Numbered from the stretch's first letter, positions 33,114-42,892 are shown. The stretch: 64,000 nucleotides of DNA from Paraburkholderia tropica (GCF_914484835.1 NZ_CAJZAR010000039.1:1-64000); one strand, 5' to 3'. Program-made: numbers and translations. Notes: a model not told the origin generated them from the letters alone.

Positions 33114-34148
33114 TCAGGTGCGTGCCGAGCCGCGCTGGCGATAGCGGTCGAGCGCCACGGCGCCGACGATCACGAGGCCCTTGATGATGTATTGCCAGAT
33201 GTCCGAGACGCCGAGCAGCACGAGGCCGTTCGAGAGCACCGCGATGATGAGCGCGCCGATCAGCGTGCCGACGATCGAGCCCACGCCGCCCACGAAGCTT
33301 GTGCCGCCCAGAATCACTGCGGCGATCGCATCGAGTTCATACGACTGGCCGAGTTGCAGGCCGTTCGCGGCGTAGAGGCGCGCCGCCGACATCACCGCGC
33401 CGAGTCCCGCGAGCAGGCCCGAGGCCGCGTAGACGAACATTTCGATCGCCCACACCTTGATGCCCGAGAGGCGCGCCGCTTCCGGGTTGCCGCCCACCGA
33501 GTAGATATGCAGGCCGAGCACCGTGCGGCGCAGCACGAACCACGACGCGGCCACCACCACGAGCGCGATGATCACGAGCCAGGGCACGCCGAGCACCGTG
33601 CCGTTGCCGATGAAGGCAAACGAGAGCTGCGGATTGAAGAGAGTGGTGTCGTGGCCCATCAGGCGCGCCACGCCGCGCACGGCGGTCAGCGAGCCGAGCG
33701 TGACGATGAAGGGCGGCAGGCGCAGCAGCGAGATCAGCGCGCCGTTGATGAGGCCGAAGCCGAGACCCACGCCGAGCGCGGCGGGAATGCCGAGCCAGCC
33801 CCAGCCGACGATGGTCGAGCCGAGCATCGCGGCCACGGCGGAGGCGGCGAGAATCGAGCCCACCGAAAGGTCGATGCCGCCCGTGAGAATCACGAAGGTC
33901 ATGCCCGCTGCGAGCACGATGTTGATCGACGCCTGCTGCGTGACGATCGACAGGTTTTCGAGCGTGAAAAAGCCGTCGTTGAGCAGGCCGAAGCCGATGC
34001 ACAAGAGCACCAGCACGGGCAGCATGCCCGCCGTACGCATGATCGACTTCATGCGGGCGCGATGGCCGTCGACGGTCTGGCCGCGCGTGGATTGCGTGCC
34101 CTGGGTGGACGTGGCCTCGACCGGGTGGTGGGGAAGAATGCTTTTCAT
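33114..34148 (-). CDS. Sugar ABC transporter permease (RbsC-like)
   Basis: A 344-residue inner-membrane permease of the ribose-type (BPD_transp_2) family with about eight to ten membrane segments. Typical family stretches are VTQQASINIVLAAGMTFVIL, TGGIDLSVGSILAASAVAAM and AVILGGTSFVGGVGSIVGTL. The cytoplasmic N-terminal 30 residues are polar and unusually long. It pairs with the ATPase gene 56 bases upstream (minus strand) and the binding protein downstream. Confidence 0.92.
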   Translation of the reverse strand: MKSILPHHPVEATSTQGTQSTRGQTVDGHRARMKSIMRTAGMLPVLVLLCIGFGLLNDGFFTLENLSIVTQQASINIVLAAGMTFVILTGGIDLSVGSILAASAVAAMLGSTIVGWGWLGIPAALGVGLGFGLINGALISLLRLPPFIVTLGSLTAVRGVARLMGHDTTLFNPQLSFAFIGNGTVLGVPWLVIIALVVVAASWFVLRRTVLGLHIYSVGGNPEAARLSGIKVWAIEMFVYAASGLLAGLGAVMSAARLYAANGLQLGQSYELDAIAAVILGGTSFVGGVGSIVGTLIGALIIAVLSNGLVLLGVSDIWQYIIKGLVIVGAVALDRYRQRGSART

Positions 34149-34204
34149 GATGTCGTGCTCCTCAATATCTCTTTGACGGTGGCGATGCGCGTCGAGCGCG
34201 GCGC

Positions 34205-35758
34205 TTACGCGGCTTCGTCCAGCGCGCCTTGCGAGCCGGTGGCGAGTTCGATGATGGCTTCCTGGCTGATGGGTTTGCCGGTGTAACCGCCCAGTTCTCC
34301 GGCGAACTGGCCTTCGCGCATGACGAGCACGCGGTCGGCCACGCCGATGATTTCGGGCAGCTCGCTCGAAATCACGATGATGCCCACGCCGGTTTTGGCG
34401 AGGTCGTTGATGATGCGGTAGATCTCCGACTTCGCGCCGATATCCACGCCGCGCGTCGGTTCATCGAGGATCAGCACGCGCGGCTTCGTTTCGAGCAGAC
34501 GCGAAAGCAGCACCTTCTGCTGATTGCCGCCCGAGAGCGCGCCCACGTTCACACGCGGGCTCGGCACGCGTATCGTCAGCGCGCGGATCGACTCCTTCGC
34601 ACGCGACGAACCGCGCGCGAGATCGAGCACGCCGAAGCGCGCATCGCGGCCCGCCACGGACACGTTGATGTTGTCGCGCACGCTCATGTCGAGAAAGAGG
34701 CCCTGATGCTTGCGGTCCTCGGTCAGATAGACGAGCCCCGCGTTGATCGCGTCGCGCGGCGTATGCACGTGCAGCGTCTTGCCGTCGATGGCGATCTCGC
34801 CGCGCACGCGCGGTTCCGCGCCGAAGATCAGACGCGCGAGTTCCGTGCGGCCCGCGCCCACAAGCCCCGCGATGCCGAGCACTTCGCCTGCATGCAGGTC
34901 GAGGCTGCAGCCGCGCACGCGCTTGTCGTCGGCGACGTCGCGCACGGTGAGCACGGCCTTGCCCGGATCGTAGGGCGCGTGCGCCTTTTTGTAGAAGCCC
35001 GAAATATCGCGGCCCACCATCATGCCGACGAGGCTCTCGGCGCTCAGTGCGTCGCGCATCAGCGTGCCGACGTAGCTGCCGTCGCGCAGCACCGAAACAC
35101 GATCGGACAGCTCGTAGATTTCGGCCATGCGATGGCTGATGTAGATGATCGCGAGACCTTCCTCGCGCAATTGCAGAATGAGCTTGAAAAGGAACTCGGT
35201 TTCGCGCGATGAGAGCGGCGTGGTGGGTTCGTCCATCACGATGATGCGCGCTTCGGTGTGGACGGCGCGCGCGATTTCCACAAGCTGGCGTTCGGCGATC
35301 GAGAGCGAGCCGACCAGCGTGGTCGGGCCGAACGTGGCGCCGAGGCGTTGCAGCACGTCCTCGCAGCCGCGCTCCATCGCCGCGCGATCGACCATGCCGA
35401 AGCGCGAGTTGCCGCGCCGCAGTTCGCGGCCCGCATAGATGTTTTCGGCGACCGAGAGATTGGGCGCGAGGCTCAGTTCCTGATAGATCACGGCCACGCC
35501 GAGTTCGCGCGCGGCGAGCGGACCGTCGATCGTCACCGGCTGGCCTTCGATGAGAATTTCGCCGCCCGGATCGGCCTGATACGCGCCCGAGAGAATCTTC
35601 ATCAGCGTGGATTTGCCCGCGCCGTTTTCGCCCATCAGCGAATGCACTTCGCCGGGCCAGACCGAGAGGCGCACGTTATCGAGCGCGCGCACGCCGGGAA
35701 AGGTCTTGCTGATGCCGCGCATTTCCAGCAGCGGCGGCGTCGTTTCAGAGCTCGACAT
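34205..35758 (-). CDS. Sugar ABC transporter ATP-binding protein (RbsA-like, double domain)
   Basis: A 517-residue ATPase with two fused nucleotide-binding domains. Domain 1 has Walker [15 protein letters not shown], signature [15 protein letters not shown] and Walker [14 protein letters not shown]. Domain 2 has a degenerate Walker A ([16 protein letters not shown], no Lys), signature [15 protein letters not shown] and Walker [16 protein letters not shown], as is normal for this family. It powers the sugar importer with the permease and binding protein. Its start overlaps the ROK regulator stop by 14 bases, so the regulator and transporter are one operon. Confidence 0.94.
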   Translation of the reverse strand: MSSSETTPPLLEMRGISKTFPGVRALDNVRLSVWPGEVHSLMGENGAGKSTLMKILSGAYQADPGGEILIEGQPVTIDGPLAARELGVAVIYQELSLAPNLSVAENIYAGRELRRGNSRFGMVDRAAMERGCEDVLQRLGATFGPTTLVGSLSIAERQLVEIARAVHTEARIIVMDEPTTPLSSRETEFLFKLILQLREEGLAIIYISHRMAEIYELSDRVSVLRDGSYVGTLMRDALSAESLVGMMVGRDISGFYKKAHAPYDPGKAVLTVRDVADDKRVRGCSLDLHAGEVLGIAGLVGAGRTELARLIFGAEPRVRGEIAIDGKTLHVHTPRDAINAGLVYLTEDRKHQGLFLDMSVRDNINVSVAGRDARFGVLDLARGSSRAKESIRALTIRVPSPRVNVGALSGGNQQKVLLSRLLETKPRVLILDEPTRGVDIGAKSEIYRIINDLAKTGVGIIVISSELPEIIGVADRVLVMREGQFAGELGGYTGKPISQEAIIELATGSQGALDEAA

Positions 35759-37007
35759 GGCTCTCCTCCTGCGCTTGTACGTTGGTTTGTGCGCCGGCGC
35801 CCATCAGGATGCCCGCACGCGGCGAAAAGTTGAAGAACATCGGCAGCGTGGCCGCGCCCAGCGCGCCCGCGTCGGGGCCGAAGGTGCCGCGCACCAGCGC
35901 GGGCGTGCCGCGCGCCTCGGGCGCGGTGGCGGCGACCGCCACGCGCAGGCGCTGCATGAGCGTGTCGATCAGGCCCGCGTCCACGTCGGCGTCGAGCACC
36001 ACGGCGGGCACGTCGAGCACGCAGAGCGCGGAACGCAGCGCGGGCGCGAGCGCGTCGATGCAGTCGTCGAGCCATTCCTCCACGGCCGGATGCTGGCGCG
36101 CGATGCAGGCTTCGAGATCGGCGCGGCTGTCGACGGTCTCGCCGCAATATTGCAGATGGCGGCGCAGCGCGATCAGCGAGGCGCGCGAGAGCAGGATGTC
36201 CCATTTGCCCTCGGGTTTGTGCGCCGACGGCAGGTTGCCCGGCGGCACCGGCATCACCGCGAAATCGCCCGCGTTGCCGGTCAGGCCGCGCACGCAGTCG
36301 CCGTCGATGGCGACGCCGCCGCCGATCGCCGGGCCGAGAAACAGATAGAGGAAGTCGTCGCGCTGACGCCCGCAGCCGTAGAAGATTTCGGCGATGGCGG
36401 CGGCGTTGCCGTCGTTTTCGCTGAACACGGGCAGGCCGGTCGCGCGGCCCAGTTCGGCCGCGAAATCGACGTCGCTCCAGACGCGGAAGGTGTCGGCGGG
36501 CAGGCCCAGTTCGCGCAGCCAGCTACCGAGGTTATACGGCTGCGCCACGCCGATGCCTGCGAGGCGGCGGCGCTCGTCCTTGTCCAGCAGTCCTGATAAT
36601 TCTGCGATGTCGCGCTGCACGATTTCCTGCGCTTGCGCGGGTTGCGGCAGCAGCATGTCGTGCGAGCGGCGGCCGATCATCTGGCCCGCGAAGTCGACGA
36701 GCACGGTTTCGATATTGGTCCGGTCCAGACGCACGCCGATGGCGAACGCGCCGCGCGGCGAGAGGCGCAGCAGCGAAGCGGGCTGGCCGCGTCCGCCGTC
36801 GAGGCGGCGGCCGCTCATTTCGATCAGACCATTGTCGATCAGCGACGTGATGATGCTGCCCACCGCCGTGCTGGTGAGATTGGCGAGGCGCGCGAGGTCG
36901 GCCTTCGACGCCTCGCCGGCGCGCCGCAGCGCTTGCAGCAGCAGGCGCTCGTTGAAGCGGCGGACATTGGCCGAGTTGCTGCCCTGACCGACATGCGGAC
37001 TTCTCAC
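35745..37007 (-). CDS. ROK-family transcriptional repressor
   Basis: A 420-residue regulator: N-terminal winged helix-turn-helix ([20 protein letters not shown], then [20 protein letters not shown]) and a C-terminal ROK sugar-binding domain (from [37 protein letters not shown]). The zinc-binding CxCGxxGC cluster typical of many ROK proteins is absent, and the phosphate loop is degenerate, so it is a regulator rather than a kinase. It is the first gene of the sugar-transporter operon, and a perfect palindrome lies 74 bases upstream; autoregulation with release by the imported sugar is the obvious model. Confidence 0.9.
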   Translation of the reverse strand: MRSPHVGQGSNSANVRRFNERLLLQALRRAGEASKADLARLANLTSTAVGSIITSLIDNGLIEMSGRRLDGGRGQPASLLRLSPRGAFAIGVRLDRTNIETVLVDFAGQMIGRRSHDMLLPQPAQAQEIVQRDIAELSGLLDKDERRRLAGIGVAQPYNLGSWLRELGLPADTFRVWSDVDFAAELGRATGLPVFSENDGNAAAIAEIFYGCGRQRDDFLYLFLGPAIGGGVAIDGDCVRGLTGNAGDFAVMPVPPGNLPSAHKPEGKWDILLSRASLIALRRHLQYCGETVDSRADLEACIARQHPAVEEWLDDCIDALAPALRSALCVLDVPAVVLDADVDAGLIDTLMQRLRVAVAATAPEARGTPALVRGTFGPDAGALGAATLPMFFNFSPRAGILMGAGAQTNVQAQEESHVEL

Positions 37008-37351
37008 GCGTCTCCTCCGTCAATGTCGAGGTGGTGCCGATGCTTGCCGACCGAACGGGTGTGCTGCTTTCGTCGGCGACTAAATAAATCAAGTTGATTT
37101 ATTTAATGCCGGATTCTGCGCCGTGTCAGCCTGGGGAAATCCCGGCGCGGGGCGGGCATGGGCTTTGTCGGGCCGCGGCGTCGCTTTTGTCTGGGTTTTG
37201 CGGCGCATCGGTTGCTGCATCGGTTGCTATTCACGGCGCATCGCGCGTCGCGTTGGGCGCCCGTTGGAAGCCTTCTCCTGCGCTATCCTTTCGTTGCCTT
37301 TCGCCGCTCCAGACAAACATCCCCGACTCGCTTAGCGGAGACACGTCACCC
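37008..37351. other. Intergenic region between ROK operon and YCII genes
   Basis: Apart from the palindrome at 37081-37105 there is no feature seen. Frames reading into 37094-37351 upstream of the YCII start have no homology. Confidence 0.5.
37081..37105. promoter_or_regulatory. Perfect 25-base palindrome, likely ROK operator
   Basis: taaataaatcaa and ttgatttattta face each other around a single central G, an extremely AT-rich perfect palindrome in high-GC surroundings, 74 bases before the ROK start codon. Its symmetry and position make it the probable operator for the ROK repressor; the -10/-35 boxes are likely within or beside it. Confidence 0.75.
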
Positions 37352-37705
37352 ATGGCATTCATGCTGCTCATCGCCGAGCCGCGCGGCCAGCGCGACACGC
37401 GCACGCCCGCCGAAGGCGAGGCGCTCTACGCGCGCATGCTGCGTTTCGCCGACGACCTTGCCGCGCGCGGCGTGCTGATCGACGCGCAATCGCTGCTCTC
37501 CGATACCCATGCCGTGCGCGTGCAGGTGCGCGAAGGCCAGTCGAGCGTGACCGACGGCCCATTCGCAGAAGCCAAAGAAATGATAGGCGGCTTTTTTCTG
37601 CTCGACTGCGCGACGCGCGAAGAAGCGCTCGCGATCGCGCGCGATTGCCCGGCGGCGCAGTGGGCGAGCGTGGAAGTGCGCGAAACGGGGCCGTGCTTTC
37701 GTTGA
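37352..37705 (+). CDS. YCII-domain (DGPF) protein 1
   Basis: A 117-residue YCII/DGPF protein: N-terminal MAFMLLIAEPRGQ and the family core SSVTDGPFAEAKEMIGGFFL. YCII proteins form dimeric alpha-beta barrels and are found beside ECF42-type sigma factors. The ATG at 37352 gives the normal family length; a longer frame back to 37094 lacks homology and would cross the ROK operator. First of four same-strand genes ending with the sigma factor, which presumably controls them. Confidence 0.87.
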   Translation: MAFMLLIAEPRGQRDTRTPAEGEALYARMLRFADDLAARGVLIDAQSLLSDTHAVRVQVREGQSSVTDGPFAEAKEMIGGFFLLDCATREEALAIARDCPAAQWASVEVRETGPCFR

Positions 37706-37852
37706 ATGAAGCGCGTGGCCTGGGACTTACCCCAGGCCGCGAAAAAAGTGATCGCGGCTTGTCGATTTGCACGCGCCTCGCGCGTCGTCTTGATGAGCGC
37801 GTCATCCGATGCCGCTTCAATCCTAATCGAAGATCCACACCAGGAGCCCGCA

Positions 37853-38284
37853 ATGCGATTCATGATCATGGTGCGCGCGAACGCGCAGAGCGAATCGGGC
37901 GAGATGCAGCCCGACGAATCTCTTTTCGCCGCGATGGCGAGTTATCACGAGGCACTGGCGAAGGCGGGCGTGCTGCTCGACGCGTCCGGCTTGCAGCCGA
38001 GTTCGCGCGGCTTTCGCGTGCATTACCACGACGGCAAGCCGACCGTCGTCGACGGCCCGTTTGCGGAAACCAAGGAATTGATCGCGGGCTACACACTGAT
38101 TCAGGTGCGCACGCGCGACGAAGCGCTCGAATGGGCGCGCCGTTTTCCGGCGCCGTTCGGCAAGCAGATCGACGGCGCGATCGAAGTGCGTCAGCTCTAC
38201 GAACTGGAGGACTTCGAACCTTCCGCCGAGATCGAGCGCTTTCGCAAACTCGAAGCCGAGCGCAACGCTTCATCGTCGAATTAA
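37853..38284 (+). CDS. YCII-domain (DGPF) protein 2
   Basis: A 143-residue paralogue of the upstream YCII protein: MRFMIMVRANAQSESGEMQP at the start, core KPTVVDGPFAETKELIAGYT, and a longer C-terminal helix ending in Glu/Arg/Ser. The start at 37853 has caggag about 7 bases upstream; the ATG at 37706 would add an unrelated leader. Two YCII paralogues in a row suggest duplication or heteromers. Confidence 0.87.
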   Translation: MRFMIMVRANAQSESGEMQPDESLFAAMASYHEALAKAGVLLDASGLQPSSRGFRVHYHDGKPTVVDGPFAETKELIAGYTLIQVRTRDEALEWARRFPAPFGKQIDGAIEVRQLYELEDFEPSAEIERFRKLEAERNASSSN

Positions 38285-38323
38285 GGCCTGTTCAAACGCA
38301 CTCAAACCTCACAGGACACGATC

Positions 38324-38746
38324 ATGCACAAGCACATCTTCGTCAATCTGGGCGTGCGCGATTTGAAGCGCTCGATGGACTTCTTCGGCCAGGTCGGCTT
38401 CACGTTCGAGCCGAAATTCACCAACGAGCAGGCGGCCTGCATGGTGATCGGCGAGAACATCTTCGCGATGCTGCTGACGCCCGACTTCATGCGCGGCTTC
38501 ACCGATAAACCGCTGGTCGACGCGCGCGAGCAGACCGAAGTGCTGGTCTGCCTGTCGTGCGAGTCGCGCGACGAAGTGAACACGCTGACCGACAAGGCGC
38601 TCGCGGCGGGCGGCACGTCGAAGCGGCCGCCCACCGAATACGGTGACGCCATGTATGGCCGCAGCTTCGAAGACCCCGACGGCCATATCTGGGAACTGAT
38701 GTGGATGTCGCCCGAAATGGTCGAGAAGGGCGCGCACGGCTCGTGA
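38324..38746 (+). CDS. VOC-family (glyoxalase/bleomycin-resistance fold) protein
   Basis: A 140-residue VOC-fold protein (MHKHIFVNLGVRDLKRSMDF, then FEDPDGHIWELMWMSP at the C-terminus). Members are metal-dependent lyases, dioxygenases or drug-binding proteins; substrate unknown here. His2/His4 region and Glu in HIWELMW are the likely metal ligands. It ends with TGA overlapping the sigma gene start. Confidence 0.87.
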   Translation: MHKHIFVNLGVRDLKRSMDFFGQVGFTFEPKFTNEQAACMVIGENIFAMLLTPDFMRGFTDKPLVDAREQTEVLVCLSCESRDEVNTLTDKALAAGGTSKRPPTEYGDAMYGRSFEDPDGHIWELMWMSPEMVEKGAHGS

Positions 38747-40077
38747 CGTGCGATACGCGTTTCGAGCCGGCCGGCGACGACAGCGGCGACGACGTCCGTG
38801 ACGCCACGCGCCGCGCCATTGCGGCCGTGTGGCGCATCGAGTCCGCGAAGGTGATCGCCCACGCCGCGCGCATCGTGCGCGACGTGGGACTCGCCGAAGA
38901 CATCGCGCAGGATGCGCTGCTCGCCGCGCTCGAAAGCTGGCCCGCGAGCGGCATCCCCGAGAACCCGGGCGCCTGGCTCATGACCGCCGCGAAACATCGC
39001 GCACTCGACCGGCTGCGCCGCGCGGCCACGCACGCGCGTGCGCACGACGCGCTGGGTGCCGATCTCGATGCGCTCGGCGCGCATGTCGTGCCCGATATCG
39101 CCGAAGCCCTGGAAGCCGCGCGCAACGACGATATCGGCGACGATCTGCTGCGCCTCGTGTTCGTCGCGTGTCATCCGGTGCTGGCGCGCGAGGCGCGCGT
39201 CGCGCTCACGCTGCGTTTGCTTGGCGGCTTGAGCACGGCCGAAATCGCGCGCGCGTTTCTGGTGCCGGAGGCGACCGTCGCGCAGCGCATCGTGCGCGCG
39301 AAGCGCACGCTCGCGCAGGCGCGCGTGCCGTTCGAGGTGCCCGACGCGGCGGCGCGCGCGCCGCGTCTCGCCTCGGTGCTCGAAGTGATTTATCTGATCT
39401 TCAACGAAGGCTATGCGGCCACGTCGGGCGCGCACTGGATGCGTCCCGCGCTCTGCGAGGAAGCGTTGCGTCTCGCGCGCATGCTCGCCGAACTCGCGCC
39501 CGACGACGCCGAAGCGCACGGCCTTGCCGCCTTGATGGAATTGCAGGCGTCGCGTCTGCCCGCGCGTATCGACCGCGAAGGCCGCGCGGTGTTGCTCGCC
39601 GATCAGGACCGCAGCCGCTGGGACGCTTTGCTGATCCGCCGCGGCTTCGCGGCGCTCGTGCGCGCCGAGCAATGCGCGCGGCGCTTCGACGGCGGGGCGG
39701 TGGGTCCGTATGTGTTGCAGGCCGCGCTGGCCGCGTGCCACGCGCGCGCGCCGAGCGCGGCGCAAACCGACTGGGCGCGCATCGTCGGCATTTACGATGC
39801 GTTGTTGCTGATCGACGCGTCGCCCATCGTGCGGCTCAATCGCGCGGTGGCCGTGGGCATGGCGCAGGGTCCGCAGGCGGCGCTCGATATCGTCGATGGG
39901 TTGTGCGGCGAAGCCGTGCTTCAGCAGTATCCGTGGCTGCCCGCCGCGCGCGGCGATCTGCTCGACAAGCTCGGACGCAGGCCCGAAGCCCGCGCCGAAT
40001 TCGAACGCGCCGCCGCGCTCACGCAGAACGCGCGCGACCGCGAAGTGCTGCTTGCGCGCGCGGCGCGGCTTTCTTGA
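38743..40077 (+). CDS. ECF42-like RNA polymerase sigma factor with C-terminal extension
   Basis: About 444 residues, more than twice a usual ECF sigma. Region 2 (RIVRDVGLAEDIAQDALLAA) and region 4 (LRLLGGLSTAEIARAFLVPE, then ATVAQRIVRAKRTLAQA) are followed by a long helical domain (VLEVIYLIFNEGYAATSGAH and onward) rich in TPR-like pairs, as in the ECF42 group, which typically neighbours YCII/DGPF genes and has no separate anti-sigma. GTG at 38743 overlaps the VOC gene stop, so translation is coupled. The extension is thought to sense the signal. Confidence 0.88.
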   Translation: MTCDTRFEPAGDDSGDDVRDATRRAIAAVWRIESAKVIAHAARIVRDVGLAEDIAQDALLAALESWPASGIPENPGAWLMTAAKHRALDRLRRAATHARAHDALGADLDALGAHVVPDIAEALEAARNDDIGDDLLRLVFVACHPVLAREARVALTLRLLGGLSTAEIARAFLVPEATVAQRIVRAKRTLAQARVPFEVPDAAARAPRLASVLEVIYLIFNEGYAATSGAHWMRPALCEEALRLARMLAELAPDDAEAHGLAALMELQASRLPARIDREGRAVLLADQDRSRWDALLIRRGFAALVRAEQCARRFDGGAVGPYVLQAALAACHARAPSAAQTDWARIVGIYDALLLIDASPIVRLNRAVAVGMAQGPQAALDIVDGLCGEAVLQQYPWLPAARGDLLDKLGRRPEARAEFERAAALTQNARDREVLLARAARLS

Positions 40078-40102
40078 TCGTCCTGATCGTCACGATCGTC
40101 AC
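40075..40102 (+). repeat. 9-base tandem repeat with a second in-frame stop
   Basis: gatcgtcct, gatcgtcac, gatcgtcac at 40076-40102 start inside the sigma-factor stop codon; a second in-frame TGA lies at 40084. Confidence 0.7.
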
Positions 40103-40113
40103 GGGAAGCGCGT

Positions 40114-41478
40114 TCAAACCAGCTCGACGCGCTTGATCTCTTTCACGATCACGAGATAGCTGATCACGGTGATCAGCGCGTTCACGCCCACGAAGGCCAG
40201 CGCGCTGTCGAACGAACCGGTCTTCGCCACGAGGTAGCCGATCGCGATCGGCGTGACGATGCCGGCCACGTTGCCGAACATGTTGAAGATCGAGCCCGAG
40301 AGGCCGATGGCTTCCTTCGGCGCGGTGTCGGCGACCACGGCCCAGCCCAGCGCGCCAATGCCCTTGCCGAAAAACGCGAGCGACATCAGCAGGACCACGA
40401 GCCAGTCGCTGTGCACGTAATTGCAGCCGACGATGCACGCCGAGAGCGCCATGCCGCCGACGATCGGCGCCTTGCGCGCGAGGGTGAGCGAGCAGCCCGC
40501 GCGGATCAGCGAATCGGAGATCACGCCGCCCAGCACGCCGCCGAGAAAGCCGCAGATCGCGGGCAGCGACGCCACGAGGCCCGCTTGCAGGATCGTCATG
40601 CCGCGCGCCTGCACGAGGTAGATCGGGAACCACGTCAGGAAGAAGTACGTGATCACGTTGATGCAGTACTGCGCGAGATACACGCCCAGCAGCATGCGGT
40701 TCGAGAGCAGTTGACGCATGATGCGCCAGCCGTTGCCCTTCGCCTGCACAGCGCCGCCATCGCGCGACTTGCGCTGATGGCCGTTCACGAGGCCGCCGCC
40801 TTGTTCGATGTACTCCAGTTCCTGCGGATTCACGCCCGGATGGTTGGCCGGATTCTTCATGACCTTGAGCCAGACGAAGGCCAGCGCGAGACCGGCCACG
40901 CCCATCATCAGATAGACGTGATGCCAGCCGTAGGCGTGCGTGACCCAGGCCATCAGCGGTGTGAAGACGACGGCCGCGAAATACTGCGCCGAATTGAAGA
41001 TCGCCGACGCCGTGCCGCGCTCCTGGGTCGGGAACCAGCTCGCCACCACTTTCGCGTTGGCCGGGAAGGCGGGCGCTTCGGCCGCGCCCATCACGAAGCG
41101 CAGCGCGAACAGCGCCGTGACGGCCGCCGCCGTGCTGCCGAGCACGCCAATCGTGCTTTGCAGCAGCGTGAACAGCGACCACAGGAAGATGCTGGTGGCG
41201 TAGACGCGGCGCGCGCCGAAGCGGTCGAGAATCCAGCCCGCGGGCAGCTGCGAGAGCACATAGGCCCAGCTGAACGCCGAGAAGATATAGCCCATGCGGA
41301 TGGCGTCGAAGCCGAACTCCGCGCGCATGGCCGAGCCGGTGACCGAGAGCGTCGCGCGATCCGCGTAGTTGAGGGTGGTGATGACGAAGATCAGCGCAAG
41401 GATGACGTAGCGGACTTTCGTGCGGCTCGCGGCATCGGCTGCGCTGGCGGCCGGGCTGGCGGTACGGCTCAACGGCAT
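40114..41478 (-). CDS. MFS transporter, anion:cation symporter family (sugar-acid type)
   Basis: A 454-residue inner-membrane transporter with twelve predicted helices. ACS-family signatures are seen: LNYADRATLSVTGSAMRAEF, DRFGARRVYATSIFLWSLFT and RFVMGAAEAPAFPANAKVVA. This branch (GudP/GarP-like) imports sugar acids such as glucarate, galactarate or related aldonates with protons. The middle loop (NPQELEYIEQGGG) is cytoplasmic. It is divergent from the lactonase gene and near sugar-acid catabolic genes, which fits import of an aldonate. Exact substrate unknown. Confidence 0.87.
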   Translation of the reverse strand: MPLSRTASPAASAADAASRTKVRYVILALIFVITTLNYADRATLSVTGSAMRAEFGFDAIRMGYIFSAFSWAYVLSQLPAGWILDRFGARRVYATSIFLWSLFTLLQSTIGVLGSTAAAVTALFALRFVMGAAEAPAFPANAKVVASWFPTQERGTASAIFNSAQYFAAVVFTPLMAWVTHAYGWHHVYLMMGVAGLALAFVWLKVMKNPANHPGVNPQELEYIEQGGGLVNGHQRKSRDGGAVQAKGNGWRIMRQLLSNRMLLGVYLAQYCINVITYFFLTWFPIYLVQARGMTILQAGLVASLPAICGFLGGVLGGVISDSLIRAGCSLTLARKAPIVGGMALSACIVGCNYVHSDWLVVLLMSLAFFGKGIGALGWAVVADTAPKEAIGLSGSIFNMFGNVAGIVTPIAIGYLVAKTGSFDSALAFVGVNALITVISYLVIVKEIKRVELV

Positions 41479-41547
41479 GGGTTCACCTTGGTTCGTGCGC
41501 GGAGGAACGGGTGAGCGTTTCCGCGGAATGTCTCCGAGTGGCCCGAG

Positions 41548-41575
41548 TTGTCAGACATCGAACCAACTTGTCAGA
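41548..41575. promoter_or_regulatory. Direct repeat TTGTCAGA, candidate operator
   Basis: Identical octamers ttgtcaga at 41548-41555 and 41568-41575, 20 bases (two turns) apart, lie 70-100 bases before the MFS start on the minus strand, between the transporter and the lactonase gene. Their spacing suggests co-operative binding of a regulator, perhaps a GntR-type protein of sugar-acid metabolism not in this window. Confidence 0.4.
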
Positions 41576-41769
41576 AGGCATCCTACAATGTCTTACGGCG
41601 GCGGAGCAATCGTCTCGACGCATGTTTCGCTAGAATTCAGGGTAAACGTGGTATTGAGCGCGCCGCGCGAGTATGGAATTGTTCGCCAAGTTGTTCGACA
41701 ACATGACGGGCGCCGCGATCGAGATGTTAACAGCGGCGCCCCTGACTACGAAAGCCCGGGGAGGCGAAT

Positions 41770-42867
41770 TTGAACAGGAAGAAAATGGTGCAAGGGATGA
41801 TGGGCGCGGTGCTGGGCATCGCGAGCGCGGTTGCGGCGCACGCGGCGACCTTCGTGTATGTCTCGAATGCCGATAGCCAGGACATTTCGGTGTTCCGCGT
41901 CGACGAAAGCGCGGGCACGCTCGCGGCGGTCGAGACGGTGCCGGTCGGCGGCACGGTCATGCCGATGACGTTCTCGCCCGATCATCGCCGTCTGTACGCC
42001 GGTCTGCGCTCGCAGCCGTACCGCGTGGTGAGCTTCGCGATCAATCCGCTCGACGGGCGGCTCGCCGAACTCGGCCGCGCGCCGCTTGCCGAAAGCATGG
42101 CCTATCTCTCGACCGACGCGACGGGGCGCTATCTGCTCTCGGCCTCGTATGGCGGCAACCAGCTCGCGGTGAACCGCATCGGCGAAAACGGTGTGGCGGG
42201 CGACGTGCAGCAGACCATCAAGACCGGGCCGATGGCGCACGCGATCCGCACCTCGGCGGACAACCGTTACGCGTTCGCGTCCGTGCTGGGTTCCGACGCG
42301 TGGCTGCGTCTGCGCTTCGATGCCGCCACGGGCCAATTGACCGAGGATGCCGCGCCCGCATATGCGCTGCCCGAAAAGTCGGGCCCGCGCCATTTCGTGT
42401 TTTCGTCGGACAGCCGCTTCGTCTATCTGATCGACGAACTCGACGGCAAGCTGCACGTGCTCGCGTTCGACCGCACGCACGATACGGTCAAGCCGATCCA
42501 GACCATTTCGATCCTGCCCGCCGATTTTCACGGCGACAAACCGTGGGGCGCCGATCTGCATCTGACGCCCGATGGGCAATTCCTCTATACGTCGGAGCGC
42601 ACGTCGAGCACGCTGGGTGCGTATCGCGTCGATCGCGCCACGGGCAAGCTCGCGCGCATCGGCACCTATGCCACGCAGAAGCAGCCGCGCGGCTTCAATA
42701 TCGATCCGTCCGGGCGCTGGCTGTTCGCGGTCGGCCAGTTGTCGCCGCAGATGAGCGTGTACCGCATCGACGCGAAAACGGGCGCGCTCGAAGAGACGGG
42801 GCAGGTGCCGGTGGGTAAGGGCGCGAACTGGGTGGAAGTGGTGCGTTACACGGGGTCGAACGAGTAA
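41770..42867 (+). CDS. Lactonase, 7-bladed beta-propeller (6-phosphogluconolactonase-like), exported
   Basis: A 365-residue protein with a signal peptide (MMGAVLGIASAVAAHA, cleavage AHA-AT) and a beta-propeller with recurring blade motifs such as YVSNADSQDISVFRVDES, MTFSPDHRRLYAGL and GFNIDPSGRWLFAVGQ. Lactonase-family propellers hydrolyse sugar lactones; the export signal places it in the periplasm. The start is TTG 41770 (gggaggcga upstream) or ATG 41785. It is divergent from the sugar-acid transporter, so it may open a lactone before uptake. Confidence 0.83.
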   Translation: MNRKKMVQGMMGAVLGIASAVAAHAATFVYVSNADSQDISVFRVDESAGTLAAVETVPVGGTVMPMTFSPDHRRLYAGLRSQPYRVVSFAINPLDGRLAELGRAPLAESMAYLSTDATGRYLLSASYGGNQLAVNRIGENGVAGDVQQTIKTGPMAHAIRTSADNRYAFASVLGSDAWLRLRFDAATGQLTEDAAPAYALPEKSGPRHFVFSSDSRFVYLIDELDGKLHVLAFDRTHDTVKPIQTISILPADFHGDKPWGADLHLTPDGQFLYTSERTSSTLGAYRVDRATGKLARIGTYATQKQPRGFNIDPSGRWLFAVGQLSPQMSVYRIDAKTGALEETGQVPVGKGANWVEVVRYTGSNE

Positions 42868-42892
42868 CGCAGCCGGCGCGCGTTGAATGCGC

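Noticed and set aside
37094..37351. N-terminal extension of the first YCII protein
   Set aside because: Begins inside the ROK palindrome and has no homology; the family starts at 37352.
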